Origin: an uncultured Eubacteriales bacterium
GTDB taxonomy: Bacteria; Bacillota; Clostridia; Oscillospirales; Acutalibacteraceae
Assembly (NCBI GenBank): GCA_934718145.1
Contig: CAKUZC010000031.1
Location: forward strand, 1 to 8,826
Length of the DNA: 8,826 bases
Direction: 5' to 3'
In this document: positions 1 to 5,155 of the stretch, one piece after another
How positions within the stretch are numbered: position 1 is the first letter of the stretch
Layout: every line of letters begins with the position of its first letter
Notes under the pieces: generated by a model
The model's database searches: none
Seen by the model: only the letters and a program-made list of their open reading frames with translations
Told to the model about the DNA's origin: nothing
Program-made: the position numbers and the translations under genes

Positions 1-187
1 GCATCAAATTCATAAGTTGCATTGTATTGGTTTTATCTACGACAGCAATGCTTCTTAAATTTCTTTTTCTCTTTCTTGTTTTTTTATTAAGAATGTGGCT
101 TTTATTAGCATGTGCTCTTAATATTTTTCCTGAAGATGTAACTTTGAAGCGCTTTTTCGCTCCACTATGAGTCTTTAATTTGTACAT
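1..187 (-). CDS. rpmI: Ribosomal protein bL35, 3' end cut by the window
   Basis: Small, very basic protein of the 50S subunit. Translation from ATG at 187 gives 62 codons to the window edge: [20 protein letters not shown], then [13 protein letters not shown], a Lys/Arg run ([12 protein letters not shown]), and a C-terminal part. The [13 protein letters not shown] pattern is diagnostic of bL35. The family is about 64-66 residues long, so only a few codons are missing; rplT (bL20) is expected just beyond the edge. Second residue Tyr replaces the usual Pro. No Shine-Dalgarno sequence is visible in the 20 nt upstream of the ATG (the bases there are pyrimidine-rich, TTTCCTCGTGTT), which suggests unusual or coupled translation control. 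The 140-nt spacer from infC contains no other gene that I trust. Confidence 0.95.
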   Translation of the reverse strand, partial: MYKLKTHSGAKKRFKVTSSGKILRAHANKSHILNKKTRKRKRNLRSIAVVDKTNTMQLMNLM

Positions 188-327
188 AACACGAGGAAAC
201 ACAATTCGGTAAATTTACAAATACCTGTATTTCCAATTCACTACCTTTCTTTTGTAATTTTCTAAATTTTAAGATTAAAACCAAGGTATTTCAGAAATAA
301 ACTTCATTTATTTTTTCCAAAACAATT

Positions 328-1044
328 CTAAACGGAATCAGAATTTTCCGTATTAATGTTTTCAATAGTCGAAGAAAGTTCCTTATTTTCCAAATTGGTA
401 TCAACATTATCAACAGCTAAAGGAAGTTCTTTATTTTCCAAGTTAGCATTAACACTGTCAACAGTTGAAGAAGCTCCTTTCTTATTTGATTCTGCATTTT
501 TATCGGTTTTGGAACTCTGAGGTTTTACGTTAGCTTTTGCCAAAAGGAATACAGTCATGGAACGTCCCTCCAATTTCGGAGGTTTGTCAAGAGTTGCAAA
601 TTCAGAGCAAGCATCTGCAAATCTATTAATTACATCTGCTCCAACTTCCGGATGAGTTACTTCTCTGCCTTTAAATCTCAAAGAAACCTTTACTTTATAT
701 CCTTTGCCCTCAATAAACTCCCTTGCACGAGCAACTTTGGTGTCAAAGTCGTGAACATCAATATTTACAGAAAGTCTAATTTCTTTTACTTCTATAACTT
801 TTTGATTCTTCTTAGACTCTTTCTCCTTTTTGGCAAGCTCAAACCTATACTTTCCATAGTCTATAATCTTACATACCGGTGGATTAGCATTTTCGGCAAT
901 TTTAACAAGATCCAAATTCGCCGTAGCTGCAATCTCCTTGGCTTTTTGTATTGAAACAATTCCTAATTGCGTGCCGTCGGTATTGATAAGCCTAACCTCT
1001 TTATCTGTTATCATGTCGTTAATCTGAAGTTCCTTATTGCTAAT
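328..1044 (-). CDS. infC: Translation initiation factor IF-3 with an acidic repeat tail, ATT start
   Basis: IF-3 binds the 30S subunit, checks the start-codon pairing of initiator tRNA and keeps subunits apart. The N-domain (from INDMITDKEVRLI), the lysine-rich linker (AKKEKESKKNQK), and the C-domain (VKEIRLSVNIDVHDFDTK, RFKGREVTHPEVG, KLEGRSMTVFLLAK) are all present to about residue 172 of 238. The remaining 66 residues are an extension: a Lys/Ser/Asn linker followed by two 16-residue repeats and a partial third, rich in Glu, Asp and Asn. Standard IF-3 is about 170-180 residues, so this tail is extra. The start is ATT at 1044, set by GGAGGT 8 nt upstream; a non-AUG start is the known device by which IF-3 limits its own synthesis. 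Transcribed from the promoter at 1221-1249 with rpmI, 140 nt downstream. Confidence 0.95.
   Translation of the reverse strand: MSNKELQINDMITDKEVRLINTDGTQLGIVSIQKAKEIAATANLDLVKIAENANPPVCKIIDYGKYRFELAKKEKESKKNQKVIEVKEIRLSVNIDVHDFDTKVARAREFIEGKGYKVKVSLRFKGREVTHPEVGADVINRFADACSEFATLDKPPKLEGRSMTVFLLAKANVKPQSSKTDKNAESNKKGASSTVDSVNANLENKELPLAVDNVDTNLENKELSSTIENINTENSDSV
367..462 (-). repeat. Two tandem 48-nt repeats in the infC tail
   Basis: Units 415-462 and 367-414 encode VDSVNANLENKELPLA and VDNVDTNLENKELSST. The two DNA units agree at about 37 of 48 bases. A shorter degenerate third copy (IENINTEN) runs toward the stop. The shared core NLENKEL is identical in both. Confidence 0.9.
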
Positions 1045-1052
1045 ATTCAAGC

Positions 1053-1058
1053 ACCTCC
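1053..1058 (-). promoter_or_regulatory. Ribosome binding site fixing the ATT start of infC
   Basis: The minus strand reads GGAGGT, 8 nt before ATT at 1044-1042. The in-frame TTG at 1062 lies upstream of this site and the in-frame TTG at 1050 only 2 nt after it, so neither can be served by it. Confidence 0.85.
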
Positions 1059-1070
1059 ACAAATTTATTA

Positions 1071-1115
1071 AAATACAAAAATATTGTATGAATCAAATCT
1101 GCGACTCATACAATA
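1071..1115 (-). terminator. Attenuator-like intrinsic terminator upstream of infC
   Basis: TATTGTATGA pairs perfectly with TCATACAATA (10 bp; inner 2 bp more after one mismatch), followed directly by TTTTTGTATTTT. It is A/T-rich and so only moderately stable. Placed between the promoter and the infC ribosome site, it would stop transcription before the gene, as expected of a regulated attenuator, and could also end read-through from the Stealth gene. Confidence 0.6.
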
Positions 1116-1220
1116 AATTCCACAAACAACTCAAACACAAGCTGTTCAAAAATTATTGACCCTTAGAAAACCTTTTTCCAAAGGTGAGAACAAATTTGCT
1201 CCACTTTATTCTTCCCATAT

Positions 1221-1249
1221 ATTCTACTTTATTTATAAAATTATGTCAA
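1221..1249 (-). promoter_or_regulatory. Strong sigma-A promoter of the infC-rpmI(-rplT) operon
   Basis: On the minus strand, a perfect -35 TTGACA (1244-1249), a 17-nt spacer, and -10 TAGAAT (1221-1226). Transcription should start near 1213-1214, giving a leader of about 170 nt before infC. It lies immediately after the Stealth gene stop. Confidence 0.9.
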
Positions 1250-1271
1250 GACTACTTTAAAATATTCGATT

Positions 1272-1700
1272 TCAAGCTTTAACAAATTTAAATTTCTGTG
1301 CATTGGTACCATTGGGTTCCCAACACCTTATATTGGTTCCTGAACGGGAGTTTGCAGATTCTACATCTGCACAAAGATTATTACAAGCCGAAACAATGTA
1401 AAAATATCCTCTTTCCGCCGGTATCAAATACCATCTTTGAGCCAGCGAACCGTTTCTTGAATACTGCCATATGTTAGTTCCCATTTGTTTACTCGCTTCT
1501 CTTACGTCAACTCTTTTATTCGAACAAAGAGGTACTAAAATATATGTTCCGTCACTTTGCAAACGTACTCTAAATTTTTGTGCGTTGGTGCCATTCTTTT
1601 CCCAAAGTCTTAAGTTTGCTCCATTTCTATTTGACGCACTTTCTATATCCATTACTTTCCCTTTTTCCAGTGCACTTTCAATCACATATGTGCCATTATT
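1272..1700 (-). other. Ricin-type beta-trefoil lectin domain coding segment (three repeats)
   Basis: Encodes residues about 357-498 of the Stealth protein. Each of the three repeats has a Val/Ala-Asp-(Ile/Val)-x-x-Ala core (MDIESA, VDVREA, ADVESA), then an asparagine-glycine turn, and ends in Q-x-W/F. Such domains bind galactose-, GalNAc- or other glycan-type ligands, so this part probably directs the enzyme to a carbohydrate. Confidence 0.85.
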
Positions 1701-2768
1701 TAGTTCGGGTTTTTCATAGCATGTTGGATGAGGGAATAATCTATTCATTACAACCTTGGCATATGCATAATTTGCACGTGAATAACTACCGTTTCCACCG
1801 GTATTTATACAAAAAAGAGGTACATTATAACTTGCAAACGGTGCTGATGCTATGTCTATATATACTCCATTTAATCTATTGACTTTTCTATTGTATTTAT
1901 TTAATACGTAAAAATTGTAAAAAGTTTGATGCTGCAACGCCCTAACGTCTCTTTTAAGTGCTTCAAGAGAAAAATATGCATATTTATTTTTTTCCTTTAC
2001 GACATCATATACTTCTTTTAAGTCATCCAAATTTTCTCCTAGAGCATTATGAGGGAAATGACTGAAATTTTTAAATGGAACAAAAATGTCTTTTCCTAAA
2101 ATTTCATATAAAAACATGATTGAAGAAAGTTTTCTATAAACAAAAACTTCATGACTATGAGAGCTTTTTTTAGTATAATTTTTAAACACTTTTTCATATT
2201 TATTTTTATAACTGTCATACTGATTTTTTTCAATTCTTTTATCATAAAGTATATACGGAACAACTTTACCATCTTGAACATAGAAAAAATCTGACTTTTT
2301 CAGCGGTTTACCTATAAAATAATCATCATTCATGTATATAAAATTATCCGACACTCCAAATTTTTTCAGTTTCCAAAAGTTGAACTCAAATGTAATTGAA
2401 GATTCGCTATCAAAACCCAAAACATCTTTATCTCTGATATATTCTATTTTATCACTTATAGATTTACTATCTTTAAAATATCTTACTTTTTCATTGGGCA
2501 TTACAATATATATCTTTCGAATCCAAGGAATATTTTTCAATATTGATCTAACAGAATATTTTAATTCATCATTATCTTCATCTTTTTTAATATGCGGCAA
2601 TCCTTTTCTGCATAATTTTGGATCGGTAAGATCAATATATTTTATAACAACATCAATAGGCTCTTTTTCAAGAATTTCGCTGTCTGTGGATGCAAACACC
2701 GCACTAAAACAGGAAAATACAACCGCACTCAAACACAATAAAAAAATCAGAAATTTATTTTTTCTCAT
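1272..2768 (-). CDS. Exported Stealth-family phosphotransferase with C-terminal ricin-type beta-trefoil lectin
   Basis: Stealth proteins transfer a sugar-1-phosphate from a nucleotide sugar; relatives make bacterial capsules, and the animal member GNPTAB tags lysosomal enzymes with GlcNAc-1-phosphate. The 498 residues begin with a clear signal peptide (hydrophobic 6-25, AVFA cut after Ala26). CR1 is PIDVVIKYIDLTDP (37-50). CR2 is about 66-162, with DELKYSVRSILKNIPWIRKI and FIYMNDDYFIGKPL, including the Asn-Asp-Asp motif. A CR3-like stretch lies around HFPHNAL (237-243), and a CR4-like stretch around FCINTGG (319-325) and LFPHP (344-348); CR4 usually has Asn-Asp where this has Asn-Thr. Residues about 357-498 form three lectin repeats, each ending in a Q-x-W/F box: QKF (397), QRW (444), QKF (491). 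Only 6 nt follow the GT8 gene, so the two are cotranscribed. No terminator is visible after it; the infC promoter begins 22 nt downstream. Substrate unknown. Confidence 0.88.
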   Translation of the reverse strand: MRKNKFLIFLLCLSAVVFSCFSAVFASTDSEILEKEPIDVVIKYIDLTDPKLCRKGLPHIKKDEDNDELKYSVRSILKNIPWIRKIYIVMPNEKVRYFKDSKSISDKIEYIRDKDVLGFDSESSITFEFNFWKLKKFGVSDNFIYMNDDYFIGKPLKKSDFFYVQDGKVVPYILYDKRIEKNQYDSYKNKYEKVFKNYTKKSSHSHEVFVYRKLSSIMFLYEILGKDIFVPFKNFSHFPHNALGENLDDLKEVYDVVKEKNKYAYFSLEALKRDVRALQHQTFYNFYVLNKYNRKVNRLNGVYIDIASAPFASYNVPLFCINTGGNGSYSRANYAYAKVVMNRLFPHPTCYEKPELNNGTYVIESALEKGKVMDIESASNRNGANLRLWEKNGTNAQKFRVRLQSDGTYILVPLCSNKRVDVREASKQMGTNIWQYSRNGSLAQRWYLIPAERGYFYIVSACNNLCADVESANSRSGTNIRCWEPNGTNAQKFKFVKA

Positions 2769-2774
2769 TTTAAA

Positions 2775-3743
2775 TTATTTCCTCCTTGAAGCAGGATATT
2801 TCTTACAAATATCTTTATAAAAAGCAGTTTTTCGAGCGTAGTCCCACCAATGTCTTCCAAAAGCTACTTTGGGATTATTCCAAGGTTTACATATACAATG
2901 AATTATTGATAAATTATCAAAAGCATTTTCCATTTCTTTTTGAGTATATCCGTTTTTACAATACTTCTTCCAATCATTTCTTTGAGAATAATAATTAAAC
3001 ATCCCAAAACGAGGAGGAAGTTTACCAATTTTTCCGCGGCAAACGTAATTTATAACGGTTTGATCATGCTGAGCCAACTTATTATTGTTCGCTCTTATAA
3101 ATTTATTAAACTTTTGAACTACTCTGTCTCTTCGCATGTCTTTTAGATTCATTACCATTACTCCGGAACATATGTACTTGTCACACTTTATTCCAAATTT
3201 GCTGAGTCTGTGAGGATAATCGTCTAAAAGCCCTCTACAATAAAGTCCTCTCATATCTAAATTATACATTTCACGTAAATCTTTAAATATAAGTGTATCG
3301 CCGTCCAACCATAAAATTTTATCAATATTCGGTAACTTGTCCGGAAGCGATAGACGATAATAGGCAGGAGTTGTTATGTGACCCTTATCATAAGCACTAC
3401 TGTACGCTTTTTCCATATTTATAAACTTTATCTTACATCTGCTATATTTTTTAATAAGAGACATAATTTTATTTTTATTATCGGTTTTAAAATTTGAAGG
3501 ATGCATTATGTAAAAATCGTAATATGTATCTCTGGAAGCATTTTCCATAATAGAAGTTATCGACACAATTGTAGGGTAAGTATATCCGTCGTCCAAAGCC
3601 ATTGCTATCGGAATATTTACTTGAGACTTTTTTTGCTGGGGATCTATTGCAAAAATATTTATACATGCCAAAAACATGAAAACACTTGCAAAGACAAACG
3701 TAAAAACAGTTTTAAATTTTAAATTTTGTTTCATATTATCCAT
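2775..3743 (-). CDS. Exported GT8-family glycosyltransferase
   Basis: Family GT8 enzymes (LgtC/glycogenin type) transfer a hexose from a UDP-sugar with retention of configuration. The 322 residues begin with a signal peptide or signal anchor (basic start, hydrophobic about 13-32, possible cut after Ala32). GT8 landmarks follow in order: NIPIAMALDDGY (43-54, nucleotide-binding Asp pair), YYRLSLPDKLP (128-138), the metal-binding DxD as LWLDGDT (144-150), ICSGVMVMNL (191-200), HDQTVINY (226-233), and the C-terminal IIHCICKPW (280-288). In the last motif a Cys replaces the common Gly, and the His-to-KPW distance is short. AAGGAG (3746-3751) is 2 nt before ATG 3743 and 11 nt before ATG 3734, so the start may be 3734. 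Only 6 nt separate it from the Stealth gene. Acceptor and sugar cannot be predicted. An extracytoplasmic place for a UDP-sugar enzyme is odd. Confidence 0.9.
   Translation of the reverse strand: MDNMKQNLKFKTVFTFVFASVFMFLACINIFAIDPQQKKSQVNIPIAMALDDGYTYPTIVSITSIMENASRDTYYDFYIMHPSNFKTDNKNKIMSLIKKYSRCKIKFINMEKAYSSAYDKGHITTPAYYRLSLPDKLPNIDKILWLDGDTLIFKDLREMYNLDMRGLYCRGLLDDYPHRLSKFGIKCDKYICSGVMVMNLKDMRRDRVVQKFNKFIRANNNKLAQHDQTVINYVCRGKIGKLPPRFGMFNYYSQRNDWKKYCKNGYTQKEMENAFDNLSIIHCICKPWNNPKVAFGRHWWDYARKTAFYKDICKKYPASRRK
2781..2787 (-). promoter_or_regulatory. Ribosome binding site of the Stealth gene, inside the end of the GT8 gene
   Basis: The minus strand reads AAGGAGG, using the last codons of the GT8 gene (Ser-Arg-Arg). 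It lies 12 nt before ATG 2768, somewhat long, and the GT8 stop falls between them. This arrangement suggests translational coupling of the two genes. Confidence 0.75.
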
Positions 3744-3899
3744 TTCTCCTTAAACTTTGATAATAATTTAAAAAACTACAATAATTTACTTTTTAAATAC
3801 AATATATGCAATTAACGGATCTTATTTTCACTCCTTTTTTAGAATAATTTTGAATGTTTTATACTCCTTTCACAATTTAAAATCGTTATCAATACCTAT

Positions 3900-3928
3900 A
3901 TATTACATAATATTTTAATTAACGTAAA
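3900..3928 (-). promoter_or_regulatory. Alternative candidate promoter of the GT8-Stealth operon (weak)
   Basis: TTTACG (3923-3928), a 17-nt spacer and TAATAT (3900-3905), each matching the sigma-A consensus at four of six bases. It is listed because it has ideal spacing, unlike the TATAAT candidate upstream of it. Confidence 0.3.
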
Positions 3929-3949
3929 CTCAGAAAATATTTTTTAATT

Positions 3950-3980
3950 ATTATACATAAAAACATAAATTAAAAATCAA
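3950..3980 (-). promoter_or_regulatory. Candidate promoter of the GT8-Stealth operon (weak)
   Basis: The -10 box is a perfect TATAAT (3950-3955); the best -35 is TTGATT (3975-3980) at 19 nt, longer than ideal. It would give a 5' untranslated region of about 200 nt. In sequence this A/T-rich, chance TATAAT boxes are expected. Confidence 0.35.
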
Positions 3981-4065
3981 ATCTTTAATCAAATTATATT
4001 ATTAATTCGAACTTTCAAGCACATTCGACATAAACTGCTTTATTTAAAATTCTACAAATTTGAAC

Positions 4066-4095
4066 AAAAAAATAAGTCAGCCTATAAAGCTGACT
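4066..4095 (-). terminator. Rho-independent terminator after the macro-domain gene
   Basis: In the transcribed orientation AGTCAGC pairs perfectly with GCTGACT across a 7-nt loop and is followed by TATTTTTTTG. It starts 21 nt after the stop codon. This is the clearest terminator in the window. Confidence 0.9.
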
Positions 4096-4116
4096 AATTT
4101 AAAATAATTAACTTTA

Positions 4117-5001
4117 TTACTTGAGAACTTTTGAACAGCCTTCAAAGAATTTTTTTGTCTCTCCGGAACTTTTAAATTCACATAAATAAACATTCATTCC
4201 TTGTCTTTTAGATTCAGGTAATTCACTCAAAGCGTCATGTATAGCGCTAAGAGCAATTATTGAACCTCTCGTTCCTACTCCGGGAACTGCAAAAATACCG
4301 GTACTTATTGCCGGAACAACTATATTTTTTATATCTTTTTCAGCAGATACTTTTACTGTATTGTAATATGCATTATATAACTTTTCATATGCAACTTTTT
4401 CATCTAAATAATTTCTAAAATCAGGTCCTACAGTTTGCATAACATAGTCTGCATTTTTACACTTTTTAGCTATTCCATATGAATGATGTATAAATACATT
4501 TCCGTCTCCTATCTCGTGATTACCTTTGCTTTTCCAATCATTAATTTCAGGAACTGAATCTATTCCCATAGCATCAAAAACAGCTTTACATACACCTAAG
4601 CCCTTAACACCATAGGTGTTTGCCGCGTTTACGACAACTGTTTTTCCTTGATTACCGATTTCATTTAAGAATTCTTCATCTACTACACTACGATTTACAA
4701 TTTTAACATGCTTTTTAAGTAACCCAACTTCCTTGCCGAAAAGTGTAGTCCTTGCAGCGTTATATCCCAATTTTAGTTTTGTTTCAGAACTATCCGAATT
4801 ACCATTGAATAATCGATAAGTAATATACCCGCCTAAAACTAAACCACAAGTTCCAAGTGCCACAATTTTAACAACAGAAGAACTTTTTTCTTCTTTTTGC
4901 TCCGGTTCCATAGCTTTAGACACAGAACAAAATGGAGAACTTAAAAAAAGAAGACATCCCATGGATTTACTGAAAAATTTCATTGCACTTTTTTTAATCA
5001 T
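4117..5001 (-). CDS. Macro-domain (ADP-ribose-binding/hydrolase fold) protein with membrane-targeting N-terminus
   Basis: Macro domains bind ADP-ribose or related nucleotides and some remove ADP-ribose from proteins or nucleic acids. Residues about 95-290 of 294 show the fold's landmarks: VVVNAANTYG (122-131), the glycine loop GVKGLGV (131-137), GDGNVFIHHSYG, ADYVMQTVGP (184-193), and VVPAISTGIFAVP (228-240). The glycine loop departs from the usual GGGGV/GGGVDG form. The N-terminus has a signal-peptide-like stretch (Lys-Lys, then hydrophobic to Ala30, with Ser-Lys-Ala before a possible cut), a charged linker, and a second hydrophobic segment 43-65 followed by Arg. If that segment spans the membrane, the macro domain faces the bacterial cytoplasm whether or not the first segment is cleaved. 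I chose ATG at 5001 over TTG at 5022 because GAGG (5010-5013) sits 8 nt upstream of the ATG. It is transcribed alone, between its own promoter and terminator. Enzymatic activity is not established. Confidence 0.85.
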   Translation of the reverse strand: MIKKSAMKFFSKSMGCLLFLSSPFCSVSKAMEPEQKEEKSSSVVKIVALGTCGLVLGGYITYRLFNGNSDSSETKLKLGYNAARTTLFGKEVGLLKKHVKIVNRSVVDEEFLNEIGNQGKTVVVNAANTYGVKGLGVCKAVFDAMGIDSVPEINDWKSKGNHEIGDGNVFIHHSYGIAKKCKNADYVMQTVGPDFRNYLDEKVAYEKLYNAYYNTVKVSAEKDIKNIVVPAISTGIFAVPGVGTRGSIIALSAIHDALSELPESKRQGMNVYLCEFKSSGETKKFFEGCSKVLK

Positions 5002-5035
5002 ATAATATACCTCATTTAACAAATATCATGTATCT

Positions 5036-5064
5036 ATTTTACTATAATTAAGTTAAAAAGTCAA
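5036..5064 (-). promoter_or_regulatory. Sigma-A-type promoter of the macro-domain gene
   Basis: Reading on the minus strand, -35 TTGACT (5059-5064), a 17-nt spacer, and -10 TAAAAT (5036-5041). The predicted start is near 5029-5030, giving a 5' untranslated region of about 28 nt. It lies between the htrA terminator and the macro-domain gene, which otherwise would have no promoter. Confidence 0.75.
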
Positions 5065-5110
5065 TCAAATTATATTAAATTATAATTATACATTATTAAT
5101 AATTTTATAA

Positions 5111-5142
5111 ATTAAAAATCCACCCTTTAATCAGGTGAATTT
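5111..5142 (-). terminator. Rho-independent terminator after htrA
   Basis: In the transcribed orientation AAATTCACC pairs with GGTGGATTT (9 bp, one G-U), with a 9-nt loop, followed by a short T-rich run (TTAATTT). It starts 13 nt after the htrA stop and separates the protease operon from the macro-domain gene. Confidence 0.8.
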
Positions 5143-5155
5143 TACTGTACAATTC

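Larger units (their letters stand above)
1045..1214 (-). promoter_or_regulatory. Putative autoregulatory leader of the infC operon (L20-leader-like)
   Basis: An untranslated leader of about 170 nt separates the promoter from infC. It contains an ACCTTT/AAAGGT hairpin closed by a GGAA tetraloop (1170-1185) and a later attenuator-like hairpin (1082-1115). In Bacillus-type bacteria ribosomal protein L20 represses this operon by promoting premature termination in such a leader. I assign this by position and by the hairpin; I cannot confirm the conserved L20-binding bases by eye. Confidence 0.55.
3744..4065. other. Gene-free A/T-rich intergenic stretch upstream of the GT8 gene
   Basis: About 320 nt between the macro-gene terminator and the GT8 start, made almost entirely of A/T-rich sequence. 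I see no convincing coding region, RNA gene or strong hairpin. It should contain the promoter of the GT8-Stealth operon. Two weak candidates are listed separately. It also holds two AAGGAG-like motifs on the minus strand (near 3835 and 3867) that are not followed by a usable ATG, GTG or TTG start. Confidence 0.6.

Noticed and set aside
1045..1062. Upstream TTG start for infC (six extra residues)
   Set aside because: The extra codons contain the GGAGGT ribosome site itself, and the site is correctly spaced only for ATT at 1044.
2332..2820. Open frame of 162 codons on the plus strand
   Set aside because: It is antisense to the Stealth gene, with a Leu/Ser/Phe-rich composition that mirrors the A/T-rich opposite strand.
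3776..3841. Possible tiny protein (about 12-21 codons) after the AAGGAG motifs upstream of the GT8 gene
   Set aside because: It would need an ATT start or a GTG overlapping its own ribosome site, and the translation resembles nothing I know.
5002..5022. Upstream TTG start for the macro-domain gene
   Set aside because: The GAGG site lies inside this extension and is spaced 8 nt from ATG 5001.
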